The notes under the pieces: model-generated | What the model was told of the DNA's origin: nothing | The model's input: only the letters and a program-made list of their open reading frames with translations | Databases searched by the model: none | Shown: positions 1 to 8,068 of the stretch, in pieces | How positions within the stretch are numbered: the stretch's first letter is position 1 | Layout: every line of letters starts with the position of its first letter | NCBI GenBank assembly: GCA_035500095.1 | Contig: DATJXN010000148.1 | Location: 1 to 50,386, forward strand | Length of the DNA stretch: 50,386 bases | Direction: 5' to 3' | Source: Candidatus Binataceae bacterium | GTDB taxonomy: Bacteria > Desulfobacterota > Binatia > Binatales > Binataceae | Position numbers and translations under genes: made by a program

Positions 1-83
1 ACCATGTCGCGCGGGCCGTCGCCGAAAACGCGATAAGCGATGTGAACGTCACCGCTCTTGGCGTATTTTACCGGACTATCCAT
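1..83 (-). CDS. alpha/beta hydrolase, N-terminal start only (runs off the window)
   Basis: The minus strand begins an ORF at the ATG at 81-83, preceded by a good Shine-Dalgarno (GGAGGT, about 6 nt upstream). The visible 27 residues include YAKSGDVHIAYRVFGDGP, the N-terminal strand pattern typical of the alpha/beta hydrolases that occur alone or joined to adenylate cyclase domains. The catalytic part lies outside the window, so the substrate and full architecture cannot be seen. Confidence 0.6.
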   Translation of the reverse strand, partial: MDSPVKYAKSGDVHIAYRVFGDGPRDM

Positions 84-196
84 CGTCTACCTCCGGATCT
101 TTTATTAAGGAGACGAATCGTCGCATCGATTAAACACCGGAGTGAAAAAATACATGCGCGCATCGGCGCCGCGCAAAGTTTGGTCCTATACCCGAA

Positions 197-484
197 TCAG
201 CCACTTCGCAACCCACGCACCGAGTAACTCCGCCGTCGTCCGACCGCGCGGCGCGGTTGCCCAGTTGCGCCGCCAACACGGCCGCGTGATCGATCCGTCT
301 CCGACGGACCGTCGCCGCCGTCGGCCTCGACGGGACGCGCGCCCGGGCCGACCGGACCGCGCATCGGGACGGGAGCGGGTATCACGCGCTCGACCTCGAT
401 CGGCCTCGCGGGCTCCCGCGGCGGCGGCACGAGCCCGGGATAAGGCGAGGTGGGGGGCACGCCGGCGATCGTTCGTTCGCTCAT
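197..484 (-). CDS. proline-rich hypothetical protein, last ORF of a micro-ORF chain
   Basis: A 95-residue ORF whose ATG (482-484) overlaps the TGA of the preceding 28-residue ORF as ATGA. The first half is rich in Pro (PPTSPYPGLVPPP), the second in Arg/Gly, with no recognisable domain. The evidence for translation is the stop/start overlap with the upstream ORF; composition is weakly protein-like and the second half could be out of frame with the real product. Function unknown. Confidence 0.3.
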   Translation of the reverse strand: MSERTIAGVPPTSPYPGLVPPPREPARPIEVERVIPAPVPMRGPVGPGARPVEADGGDGPSETDRSRGRVGGATGQPRRAVGRRRSYSVRGLRSG

Positions 485-567
485 ATCATCCTGAGCAACG
501 CGAACAGGGCCGCCCCGAACGCGATCGCGACGGCGATGTCGGCGGCGATCAGCTTAATCCGCTGCAT
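481..567 (-). CDS. 28-residue single-span hydrophobic peptide
   Basis: A tiny ORF, MQRIKLIAADIAVAIAFGAA and onward to LLRMI, forming one hydrophobic segment with a basic N-terminus (Arg3, Lys5). Its ATG lies inside the end of the preceding ORF (14 nt overlap) and its TGA overlaps the next ATG by 4 nt. An AAGGAG lies about 14 nt upstream of the start. One transmembrane span with short ends is what small membrane peptides such as holin-like proteins or oxidase accessory subunits look like; the sequence alone does not decide. Too short for usual gene finders. Confidence 0.35.
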   Translation of the reverse strand: MQRIKLIAADIAVAIAFGAALFALLRMI

Positions 568-658
568 CGATCTTCTCGATCTCCTTGCGCAGGCGCAGCC
601 GCTCCTCGAGCTCCCCCTCTTTGTATGGGTCGAGCGACTCGATCTTATTGAGGAGCAA
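554..658 (-). CDS. 34-residue charged helical peptide of the micro-ORF chain
   Basis: The ORF reads NKIESLDPYKEGELEERL and onward to KIDAAD, strongly alpha-helical and rich in Glu, Lys and Arg. A TTG at 656-658 starts it inside the last codons of the upstream ORF; a GTG at 689-691 would give 45 residues. Its TAA lies within the next ORF. The amphipathic charged composition is protein-like in this frame. No family recognised. Confidence 0.3.
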   Translation of the reverse strand: MLLNKIESLDPYKEGELEERLRLRKEIEKIDAAD

Positions 659-896
659 CGCTCTGCTGGTATGCTGGGTCAGGGCTCGCACGTGTTTCTA
701 TGGTTTGCTGGTCGGCTGCAAACATTGCCTGTTCAGCCTGGCAGGCCTGAGGGTCGCTTTGATGCGTCGCGAGGCAGGTACGCTGCGCCACTCGCGAGGT
801 GTCCAACTTTCGCACATCCTCATCCATGGCGGCGGTGCGTGCGCCGAGCACAACAGCCACTGGCACCAACGCTAGGTACATCGTCAAACGCTTCAA
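645..896 (-). CDS. small exported hypothetical protein
   Basis: An 83-residue ORF beginning TTG (894-896), overlapping the preceding ORF's TGA. The N-terminus MKRLTMYLALVPVAVVLGA is a plausible signal peptide (two basic residues, then a hydrophobic core). The rest has two Cys (in RTCLATHQ and PQACQAEQ, ten residues apart) that could form a disulfide in the periplasm. No domain recognised. The start codon is rare, so the true start may differ. Confidence 0.35.
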   Translation of the reverse strand: MKRLTMYLALVPVAVVLGARTAAMDEDVRKLDTSRVAQRTCLATHQSDPQACQAEQAMFAADQQTIETRASPDPAYQQSVAPQ

Positions 897-1129
897 AGTG
901 CGTCTCTCTTTGCGTAGCCTACCGCGCTATCCTCAGCCTCCCCGAGCTGGCAAGCCTTCATTCGCAGCTGTTCGGCAAACTCAGGGTCGCGCTCTCTCCA
1001 ATGATTGGGCCAGCAGCCATGCCGACCTCGCGAGTTGCGTCTCGAACGCTCGGTCTTGGAAGCCCGCTCCTCATCCTCCTCTACGGTTTTTATACCCCCC
1101 GGATTCGCTGAACGTGAGTCCAGCGGCAT
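893..1129 (-). CDS. hypothetical protein at the head of the micro-ORF chain, possibly decayed
   Basis: A 78-residue ORF with an ATG at 1127-1129. The middle reads WRERDPEFAEQL, which resembles the piece following the helix-turn-helix in phage terminase small subunits and related phage DNA-binding proteins (a W-x-x-x-D-P-x-F pattern). The N-terminal part does not form a clear helix-turn-helix in this frame, so the gene may be frameshifted. The phage resemblance is a weak personal pattern match. Confidence 0.25.
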   Translation of the reverse strand: MPLDSRSANPGGIKTVEEDEERASKTERSRRNSRGRHGCWPNHWRERDPEFAEQLRMKACQLGEAEDSAVGYAKRDAL

Positions 1130-1283
1130 CCGCCAGATTCCTTGGCGCGCGATCTACAGGGCCGTCCAGTAATTTCACAATTCTTCTCTTCGCGGGGTTC
1201 TAGCTTCCAGCGGGACGGATGCCTCGCTTTCGAGCCAAGGGCTCGGGGCTGTCTTCGCGAGATTAACCGACAGGAGAGCGGCG

Positions 1284-1736
1284 ATGACGCGAGTTTATTA
1301 CAGCACCGTCTTCGAACAGACGGCCGACCAGGTGTGGCGCGCGATCCGCGACTTCAACAGCTATCCCGAGTGGGTGGCGAGCGTCAGCGAAAGTCACATC
1401 GAGGACGGCAAACCAGGTGACGCGGTCGGGGCGATCCGCAACTTCGTCGAATACGGCACGCGCATCCGGCAGCGCCTGCTCGCCCACTCGGATCTCGACC
1501 GCTCCTACACCTACGAATCGTGCGGCCCGCTCGGAGCTATCAGTTATTACCGGGGTACCGCGCGCGTGACGCCAATCGTCGATGGCAACAGGGCCTTCGT
1601 CGAATGGTCGGTCGGCGTCGAATGCCCCGACGCGGAACGCGAGCACTCCGCGGCGTTGCTCGAGCAGGCGATGCCGCAATGGCTGAACTCGCTGCGGGCG
1701 ATGCTCCAAGGACGAACGGCGGAGGAGCGCGCATGA
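1284..1736 (+). CDS. SRPBCC-family protein (polyketide cyclase/START-like fold)
   Basis: A 150-residue soluble protein with AGGAG eight nt before the ATG. The opening VYYSTVFEQTADQVWRAIRD and the following FNSYPEWVASV are the classic start of SRPBCC proteins: first strand, then the W-x-x-[IL]-x-[DN]-F helix. GDAVGAIRNF and SYTYESCGPLG match the central sheet. The family binds hydrophobic ligands in a deep cavity; members act as cyclases, ring-modifying enzymes or lipid carriers. It overlaps the following SDR gene by 4 nt (ATGA), so the two are probably translated together and may act on the same ligand. Specific substrate unknown. Confidence 0.8.
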   Translation: MTRVYYSTVFEQTADQVWRAIRDFNSYPEWVASVSESHIEDGKPGDAVGAIRNFVEYGTRIRQRLLAHSDLDRSYTYESCGPLGAISYYRGTARVTPIVDGNRAFVEWSVGVECPDAEREHSAALLEQAMPQWLNSLRAMLQGRTAEERA

Positions 1737-2479
1737 GCGAGCTTGCGGGGAAGGTCGCCGTAGTGACCGGAGCGTCGCGAGGTATCGGCCGCGCGACCGC
1801 CGAGCGCCTCGCGCGCGACGGCGTATCCGTGGTGATCAACTATGCCGTCAGCGGCGAGGAGGCTAAGGCGGCGGTGCGTGAGATCGAGGGGCAGGGCGGC
1901 AAGGCGATCGCCATTCAGGCCGACATCGCGCGCCTCGATGACATCGCACGTCTCTTTCGCGAGACCGTCGCGCGCCTGGGCAGGCTCGATATCCTGGTCG
2001 CCAACGCGGGTTACGCCTGTTTCAAGCCGTTCGCGGAAATCACCCCGGAGGATTTCGATCGAACCTACGCGCTCAATGCCAGGGGAACTTACTTCTGCCT
2101 CAAGGAGGCGCTGGGTCATATGGCGGACGGCGGCAGAATCGTCTGCGTATCGACGATCGGTACCGTCCTGAATGTTCCGGGCGGCGCGTGCTACTTCGGC
2201 AGCAAGGCGGCGGTCGAGCAATTCTGCCGCACGCTCGCGAAGGAGGTTGCGCCGCGCGGAATCACCGTCAATGTAGTTTCGCCGGGCTTCACCGAGACAG
2301 CGATGCTGCTCGCGAACATCGACGACGCGGCGCGCCGCAGCCTGATCGAGACGACGCCGCTCGGCCGTCTCGGACAGCCCGAGGAAATTGCCGACGTCGT
2401 CGCGTTCCTGGTCAGCGAGCCGGCGCGTTGGATCAACCGCCAGAATATCGCCGCCGACGGCGGAATCGTCAGCCGGTAG
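1733..2479 (+). CDS. short-chain dehydrogenase/reductase (SDR, classical)
   Basis: A 248-residue cytosolic NAD(P)-dependent oxidoreductase. Visible motifs in order: cofactor loop TGASRGIG (residues about 12-19), ADI for the adenine pocket, NAG near residue 90, the catalytic Ser in VSTIG, YFGSK carrying Tyr and Lys, and SPGFTET, followed by the usual C-terminal AADGG. It resembles FabG-like 3-oxoacyl reductases, but that name covers many substrates. The start at 1733 overlaps the SRPBCC stop; a longer in-frame reading from 1520 lacks SDR homology and is not used. Confidence 0.9.
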   Translation: MSELAGKVAVVTGASRGIGRATAERLARDGVSVVINYAVSGEEAKAAVREIEGQGGKAIAIQADIARLDDIARLFRETVARLGRLDILVANAGYACFKPFAEITPEDFDRTYALNARGTYFCLKEALGHMADGGRIVCVSTIGTVLNVPGGACYFGSKAAVEQFCRTLAKEVAPRGITVNVVSPGFTETAMLLANIDDAARRSLIETTPLGRLGQPEEIADVVAFLVSEPARWINRQNIAADGGIVSR

Positions 2480-2619
2480 GCTGGGGAGAACGTGAGACCG
2501 CCCGCTTTCGCCTGATGGCTTTCGATCGCGACGCCACGAAGGACGCCGCGGCGTCGCCTCAACCTCCAGACGACACCGCTCGGCTGTCTCGGGGCAATCT
2601 GATTGGTAGCTTTGAGACC

Positions 2620-3277
2620 TTAGTCCTGGGCAGCGGCGTGATTCACCTGCTCAGCAACGACCGCTCGCGGCAGCATCATCTTGTTCTCCAGGCCTATCGT
2701 CCAGTTGGCATGATGCGCGGCGATTCCGCGAGGGCTGTGCGGGACTATTCCAGGTTCCACAAGCCCAATCCATGCAAGCCGTATGTCCAGACGATGGATG
2801 GCGGAAGCAGGATTGCCTCGGACCTCGTGATAACCTGATTCAACGCGGGCTGATCGGATTTCGCCTCAGGCAAGCGCGATTTGACCGATTCCAGCACTCC
2901 GAGAGCAACCTCTCTCCTCTCAAACAACATGAAGCCAGCGCACATCCCACCCGCTCCATCGTCCTGGAACGCATACTCCGTGCTTGTTTTTTGCATATGT
3001 TCGACAACGTCGTCCTCGAAGTGGCGGAACACCGTAATATCCACGTCGAGACAGGCGATGCTGCCTGAAGATGGCATGCTGCCCGCCAATTCGAGCAGTG
3101 CGTCTATCTTACCGGCGATTTGCGTGTCTTCCATCCGGGCTCGAAATAAGTCCCGCATTCACAAAGTTGCGGTACATGAGCGGCAGATAGGGTATCTCCC
3201 GGCCTCATCGGCAGATGGGTTACGAACCAATCGAGCAGTTGCCGATGTGTCGCCGAAAATGTAGTCAGCCAGTGCAA
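2620..3277 (-). pseudogene. nucleotide-diphospho-sugar-transferase-like gene broken by frameshifts
   Basis: Three pieces of one protein lie in different minus-strand frames. From a TTG at 3275-3277 (GGAGGAG seven nt upstream) come FSATHRQLLDWFVTHLP and GTYFEPGWKTRK. A second frame (about 3120 to 2760) gives IAGKIDALLELAG, the DVD metal motif in ACLDVDITVF, CAGFMLF and DQPALNQVI. A third gives VEPGIVPHSPRGIAA, HHANWTIGLENK and a TAA at 2620-2622. Order and spacing match glycosyltransferases with an LDxD strand, a CAGFF strand and a C-terminal HHANW motif. At least two frameshifts are needed, so it is almost certainly inactive unless assembly errors caused them. An ORF of 137 residues (2745-3158) covers only the middle. 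Confidence 0.7.
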
Positions 3278-3351
3278 CGCAATTCTCCTCCATCGAAGCC
3301 CTTAGAGCGCGCCGTGCGATCGACGTTCTCCCAACCCATGCGCTGGATTGC

Positions 3352-4011
3352 CTATGCAGCCGGCGAGGATTCCGGTGAAGATTTCGGCGACAATTCCTGC
3401 TCGAGCGCTCTCTTCACGGCGGGACGCTCGGACATGCGCCCAAGATGGCCGTTCACTTTAGGGAAGCGCGCCGAATCGACGCCATCGGCTTCCAGCCACC
3501 GCGCCAGCGTAAAGAGGTAAGGATCGCAGACCGTGTAGTCCTTCCCCATCACCCACGGGCCGGCGAACATCTCGCGCTCGATCAGATCGAAGCACTCGGC
3601 GACCGATTGCGGCACTTTCTTCTGCATCGCCGCGATCGCGGCGGCGTCGTCCGCGTCCACCCAGCGATAGCCGCGGACGCGGTGCGCATGGGCGACATGG
3701 ACGGTCGAGCAGAGGTAGCTGTTGAACGCCTGCACCTGCGCGAACGCGAACGTGTCGACGAGCGGCGCGAGCCGGGCTTGCGGAAAAGTTTGGGCGACGA
3801 AAGCCAGAATTGCCGGAGTCTCGGTCAGGATGCCGCGATCGGTCACGAGGGCCGGCACGCGGCCTTTGGGATTGATCGCCAGGTAGTCCAGCTTTCGCTG
3901 ATCGCTGGCGCGAAAGTCGAGCCGCACGGTTTCGTAGCGGGCGCCGGCCTCTTCCAAGGCGATGTGCGAGGCCAAGGCGCAGGTGCCGACGGCGTAAAAC
4001 AACTTGAGCAT
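3352..4011 (-). CDS. glutathione S-transferase family protein
   Basis: A 219-residue protein. The N-terminal thioredoxin-like half begins MLKLFYAVGTCALASHIALE, as in bacterial (beta-class-like) GSTs: Cys and Ser sit at the usual active position. NPKGRVPALV supplies the cis-Pro loop, and TETPAILAFVAQ the ET pair for the glutathione gamma-Glu. The C-terminal helical half contains the N-capping motif region YTVCDPYLFTLARW. AAGGAG six nt upstream supports ATG 4009-4011; an upstream TTG (4017) is less likely. Substrate unknown; detoxification or dehalogenation-type thiol transfer is typical. Confidence 0.88.
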   Translation of the reverse strand: MLKLFYAVGTCALASHIALEEAGARYETVRLDFRASDQRKLDYLAINPKGRVPALVTDRGILTETPAILAFVAQTFPQARLAPLVDTFAFAQVQAFNSYLCSTVHVAHAHRVRGYRWVDADDAAAIAAMQKKVPQSVAECFDLIEREMFAGPWVMGKDYTVCDPYLFTLARWLEADGVDSARFPKVNGHLGRMSERPAVKRALEQELSPKSSPESSPAA

Positions 4012-4100
4012 ATGCAACTCCTTCGCGCGCGAACGGCCGATTCGCGGCCGCCATTCGCGGGCCGAAGCGGCGCTCGCGGCATTAGTGCAGACGTCTCGCG

Positions 4101-4727
4101 TTACTCGCCGAGCATCGCCTCGAGCTTGGCCTGTTTCATCCTGAGCGTGGCTTCAAGCCCGCCAAGCCCCTCGGTGCGGATCACGCGATCGAACTGCGCT
4201 CGGTAGTTTGAAACCAGTGCGATGTCATCGACCACGACGTCGTACATCAGCCAGCCGCGCGGCCCGCGCTCCAGCAGGAAGCTGATTTCGATCGGATCTT
4301 CGCCCGGCTGGAGCACGGTGGCACCGACTCGGGCGAAATCGGCGCCCTCAAGCGTTTCCGCCCCGATCTCGATTTTGAGCTTGGAGTACTCCTGGATCTC
4401 GCCCAGATAGGCATCCTCCAGGAACGCTTCGAATAGCGGCACGAACTCCTGCTGCTGCGTGGGCGTCATCTCCGTCCAATGCGTTCCGAGCACGTTCTCG
4501 GCCATCCTCGCGAGGTCGAGGTTGCGCTCGGCGAGCGCGCGCAGTTCGCGTCTGCGCTGCTCGATGGGCATCGCGGTGTTATGGAGAAGCGCGACGGCGT
4601 CGTCGATGGCGCTGGTGACCGCGGCGCGCGGCGTCCCGACATCAGCGGGCGCGGCGACCGCGCCGGCACGCAGCGCTGGCAACGAAAATAACAGCGCCAT
4701 GGCGAGCGCAGTCGCCCGGCTCATCAT
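4101..4727 (-). CDS. mlaC: MlaC/Ttg2D-family periplasmic phospholipid-binding protein
   Basis: A 208-residue protein with a signal peptide (hydrophobic core ALAMALLFSLPALRAGAVA, cleavage probably near residue 26). The mature part fits the toluene-tolerance Ttg2/MlaC family: LARMAENVLGTHWTEMT, QQQEFVPLFEAFLEDAYLG, then FLLERGPRGWLMYDVVVDDIAL and YRAQFDRVIRTEGLGGL. MlaC ferries phospholipids between an outer-membrane complex and the MlaFEDB ABC transporter. No mlaB, D, E or F gene is beside it, so it is an orphan copy and may serve another lipid or hopanoid pathway. Confidence 0.85.
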   Translation of the reverse strand: MMSRATALAMALLFSLPALRAGAVAAPADVGTPRAAVTSAIDDAVALLHNTAMPIEQRRRELRALAERNLDLARMAENVLGTHWTEMTPTQQQEFVPLFEAFLEDAYLGEIQEYSKLKIEIGAETLEGADFARVGATVLQPGEDPIEISFLLERGPRGWLMYDVVVDDIALVSNYRAQFDRVIRTEGLGGLEATLRMKQAKLEAMLGE

Positions 4728-4766
4728 AAGGCGTGCGGCGGCTGCGGGGCGTGCCCCGCGATGCGC

Positions 4767-5330
4767 CTACTGCAGATGCTTCGCCTTTTCGTGGTCCGCA
4801 CGGGCCGACGTGATCTCGTCGGCGTTGGCGATGTCGAGTCCGAGCGCCTTTATCGAAACCTCGAACCGCTCCTGCATCGTGGCGTCGTCCTGAGTGAAAT
4901 TGCGGACCAGGCAGCAGTACTCGAGCGACATCCCGTTCGGATCCTTGAAGTAGATCGAGTGCGCCCATCCGTGATCGACCACGTCGGTCACCTGTACGCC
5001 CTTGTCGATGAGTTCGCGGCGCTTATCTTCAAGCCCGGCGATCGACCCGGCTTCGAAAGCGAAGTGATAAAAGGCCGCCGGCGTGCCTAGTCCGCGGTTG
5101 ATGCCCGCGTCGTACTCGACTGGAACACCGGGAATGCCGCGAGGCTCCATGAAGGCGAGCAGCTGATCGCGGCCGGTATCGAAAAAAATGTGGCGGATGG
5201 CGCCGCCTTCCTTGATCTTGATCGTATCGGCAACCACGACCTTGAAACCGAGCACTTTCTCGTAGAACTCGCGGGTCTTGTCGAGGTCGAGCGTGGAAAG
5301 CCCGACGTGAGAAAATCCCTTGTTGGTCAT
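4767..5330 (-). CDS. VOC-superfamily (glyoxalase/bleomycin resistance/dioxygenase) protein
   Basis: A 187-residue single-chain VOC protein. GFSHVGLSTLDLDKTREFYE is the hallmark start with the first metal His; the second half has FYHFAFEA and FKDPNGMSLEYCC, which supply the second His and the Glu ligand. ATG at 5328-5330 is preceded by GAGGAG; an upstream in-frame start at 5378 has no such site. The family covers lactoylglutathione lyases, extradiol dioxygenases and resistance proteins; the C-terminal helical extension is unlike the short glyoxalase I form. Substrate unknown. Confidence 0.85.
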   Translation of the reverse strand: MTNKGFSHVGLSTLDLDKTREFYEKVLGFKVVVADTIKIKEGGAIRHIFFDTGRDQLLAFMEPRGIPGVPVEYDAGINRGLGTPAAFYHFAFEAGSIAGLEDKRRELIDKGVQVTDVVDHGWAHSIYFKDPNGMSLEYCCLVRNFTQDDATMQERFEVSIKALGLDIANADEITSARADHEKAKHLQ

Positions 5331-5541
5331 CGCTGTTTCTCCTCGCAATACGATCGGGTACGGCGCCAGGCGGGTCAAGCTCCCGCCCGCTCGCAGTAGT
5401 CATCTCTTAACACTCGCGCTACGCTCCAACAAGCGCCGAGCCATATCCAGGCCGCGCCGCCCGTTGATCATAGGCGCCAGCTCGATGCTAATCATTCGCT
5501 TGGACTGAGCCATCGCTCACGCCGCAAGGGAGGACCCAACG

Positions 5542-6573
5542 ATGCCATCGAGTCGGTCAACTTCGCGGTCAACTTCGGGTCCATCGCCCTTGCAGATATA
5601 CGAAGAACTGATGAACTTCGCGTGGAGAGGCCTCGCGCTCGGCGCCGCAGTCGAACTCGACCTCTTCAGCCATATCGCGGCCGGCAAGACCGGCGCCGCG
5701 CAGATCGCGGGCGCGGCCGGCGCCTCGGAGCATGGAACGCGCCGCCTGCTCAACGCGCTCTGCGGCATGGGGTACCTGAAGAAAACCGCGAAGAACTACC
5801 GCCTTCAGCCGAGCGCCGCCGAGTATCTGGTGCGAACCAGGCCGCTCTACATGGGCGACGCGGCGATGATCGGAAAGATGCTGATGGGCCCCTGGTCGAT
5901 GCTCGCCGAGGCGGTCAAAAGCGGCCGTCCGCTCCAGACCGGTGCGACCGCGGAGGAGCGCGCCGCGTTCTTCTCGAAGCTGGTTCCCGCGATCTTTCCC
6001 GCGAGCTTTCTTTCCGCCACCGCGGCCGTCAAGCGCCTGCCGGCTGCGGCGCGGCGCAGGATCGGCCGCATCCTCGATATCGGCGCGGGCGCGGCGCCAT
6101 GGTCGATTCCCTTCGCCAGGGCGCTCAAACGCGCGCGCGTGACCGTGGCCGATTACCCGGTGGTCGCACAGGTCGCTCGCCAGTACGCCGAACGGTGGGG
6201 CGTGGCCGACCGCTTCGACTATCTCGAAGGCGACTTCCGCGAGCTCGATTTCGGAACAGGGTTCGACCTGGCGATCCTGGGCCATATCGTGCATGGCGAG
6301 GGCGCCGATTGGGGCAGGCGCCTGCTGAGGCGCGCCTGCGACGCGCTCGGCGACGGCGGGATGCTGCTCATCGGCGAGTTCGTTCCCAACGACGAACGCA
6401 GCGGACCGGCGTCAGCGCTGCTTTTCGGCCTCAACATGCTGATCAACACACCGGCGGGGGACGTCTTCACGATGCGCGAGTATCGCGAATGGCTGAAGGA
6501 GGCCGGCTTCAGGAAAGTGACGGCGATGCCGGCGCCCGAGCACGTGTCGCCGCTCATCCTCGCGACCAAGTGA
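5542..6573 (+). CDS. SAM-dependent O-methyltransferase, plant/actinobacterial (COMT-like) type
   Basis: A 343-residue protein with GGGAGG upstream of the ATG. The N-terminal dimerisation/winged-helix domain (about 20-105) reads YEELMNFAWRGLALGAAVEL then ARRLLNALCGMGYL-like sequence (TRRLLNALCGMGYLKKT). The C-terminal Rossmann domain has ILDIGAGAAPWSIPFA (SAM loop), ADYPVVAQVA, then DFRELDFGTGFDLAILGHIVHGE. The His in GHIVHGEGADW sits where O-methyltransferases carry the catalytic His. Probably methylates a hydroxyl of an aromatic or polyketide-like compound. It converges on the MFS gene. Confidence 0.87.
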   Translation: MPSSRSTSRSTSGPSPLQIYEELMNFAWRGLALGAAVELDLFSHIAAGKTGAAQIAGAAGASEHGTRRLLNALCGMGYLKKTAKNYRLQPSAAEYLVRTRPLYMGDAAMIGKMLMGPWSMLAEAVKSGRPLQTGATAEERAAFFSKLVPAIFPASFLSATAAVKRLPAAARRRIGRILDIGAGAAPWSIPFARALKRARVTVADYPVVAQVARQYAERWGVADRFDYLEGDFRELDFGTGFDLAILGHIVHGEGADWGRRLLRRACDALGDGGMLLIGEFVPNDERSGPASALLFGLNMLINTPAGDVFTMREYREWLKEAGFRKVTAMPAPEHVSPLILATK

Positions 6574-6598
6574 CGGCTGCGAATCCATCGAATCGCGC

Positions 6599-8068
6599 TC
6601 AGTGCGCCGATGATAGCGGCGCGGCGATTTTCTCGAGGCTCATCCGCTCCGCCGCGATCCCGAAAATGGCCTCGACCGTCGCCGCCGCAAGCATCAGGGC
6701 CGCGGCGACCAGGTAGCCCCACAAGAGCGCGGTGCGCGATTGGGAATCTATCAGGCGCCCGAAGAACCATGGCGCGACCACGCCGCCGACGGCAGTTCCG
6801 GCGGAGTAGAAGATCGCGATCGCCAGCGCGCGCATCTCGAGCGGAAAGATTTCGCTGACCGTGAGATACGCCGAACTCGCCGCCGGCGAGGCAAAAAAGA
6901 ACATCACCGACCAGAGGATCGCCTGGGTGGTCGCGGTCAGGTCGCCGCGCGCAAATAGCCATCCGGTCAGGATCAGCAGGATAGCCGCGAGCGCGAAGGT
7001 CGCGCTGATCATCTGCCGGCGGCCGATGGTGTCGAAGAAATGGCCCAGGGTCACCGGCCCCAGGAAATTCCCCAACGCAAACGGCAGCAGGTAGAGCCCG
7101 GCCGCATGCGGCGACACGCCGTAGTAACGCGTCAGCACCAGCGCGTAGGTAAAGAAGATCGCGTTGTACATGAAAGCCTGCGCGACCATCAGCACAAGGC
7201 CTAGCATCGAGTGCGAGCGGTACTGCGTCACCATCGGCCACAGCACGGTGCTCAGGCCGAAGTGCCGCCGCTCATGCAGCCGCAGCGCCTCGTCGGCCGA
7301 CGGATCCTCGAGCCGCGCGCCGGTCTCGCTCGCCACGGTCCGCTCGATCTCGGCAACAGCTGCGTCCGCCGCCTCGCGCTGGCCGTGAGTCACCATCCAT
7401 CGCGGACTTTCCGGGATATAGCGGCGCAGATAGAGAATGCACGCGCTGAGAATCGCTCCGACGCCGAAGCCCAGACGCCACCCGAGATTGATCGGCAGGA
7501 TCCGCGGATTCAGCAGGACCACCGTCGACGCCGCTCCTGCCGCGGCTCCCAACCAGAAACTGCCATTGATCATGAGATCGACGCGGCCGCGAAACCGCGC
7601 CGGGATAAGCTCGTCGATAGCGGAGTTGACCGCCGAGTATTCGCCGCCGATGCCGGCGCCGGTCACGAACCTGAACAGCGCGAAACTCCAGAGATTCCAC
7701 GAAAACGCGGTCAGCCCGACGCCGGTAAGGTAGATGGCGAGACTTATGAAAAAGAATTCGCGCCGCCCGTGCCGATCGGTCAGATGGCCGAAGACCAGCG
7801 AGCCGAGGACCGCGCCTGCGAGGTAGGCCGAGCTTATCCCGCCGATCTGCGCCGCGCTGAAGTGCAACACTTCGGGGCTTTGCAAGACGGCGCTGATCGC
7901 GCCCATCAGCGTGACCTCAAGGCCGTCGAGCACCCAGGTGATGCCAAGACCGATCACCAGCAGCCAGTGGAATTCGCTCCACGGCAGCCGGTCGAGGCGC
8001 GCCGGAATCAGGGTTTCAAAGCTCTGGTCGATGTCGAAGCTCTCGTCGCCGATATCGATGCGTTGTTG
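6599..8068 (-). CDS. MFS transporter (12-TM), no canonical start codon at its natural N-terminus
   Basis: A major facilitator of at least 452 residues. Motif A is present between TM2 and TM3 (GHLTDRHGRREFF), followed by RFVTGAGIGGEYSAVNSAID and RGRVDLMINGSFWLGAA, as in sugar/aromatic-acid-type porters; a second motif A (FFDTIGRRQM) opens the C-terminal half. The only in-frame GTG (7955-7957) would cut into TM1. The upstream codons (to 8068) encode a typical MFS lead-in, FDIDQSFETLIPARLDRL, but hold no ATG, GTG or TTG before the in-frame TGA that ends the histidine kinase gene. The true start is therefore a rare codon (ATC, ATT or CTG), readthrough, or a sequence error. Substrate unknown. Confidence 0.85.
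   Translation of the reverse strand, partial: QQRIDIGDESFDIDQSFETLIPARLDRLPWSEFHWLLVIGLGITWVLDGLEVTLMGAISAVLQSPEVLHFSAAQIGGISSAYLAGAVLGSLVFGHLTDRHGRREFFFISLAIYLTGVGLTAFSWNLWSFALFRFVTGAGIGGEYSAVNSAIDELIPARFRGRVDLMINGSFWLGAAAGAASTVVLLNPRILPINLGWRLGFGVGAILSACILYLRRYIPESPRWMVTHGQREAADAAVAEIERTVASETGARLEDPSADEALRLHERRHFGLSTVLWPMVTQYRSHSMLGLVLMVAQAFMYNAIFFTYALVLTRYYGVSPHAAGLYLLPFALGNFLGPVTLGHFFDTIGRRQMISATFALAAILLILTGWLFARGDLTATTQAILWSVMFFFASPAASSAYLTVSEIFPLEMRALAIAIFYSAGTAVGGVVAPWFFGRLIDSQSRTALLWGYLVAAALMLAAATVEAIFGIAAERMSLEKIAAPLSSAH

Noticed and set aside
536..1111. A 191-residue plus-strand frame opposite the micro-ORF chain
   Set aside because: Low-complexity Leu/Arg composition, no ribosome site; the minus-strand overlaps are a better explanation, though neither strand is proven.
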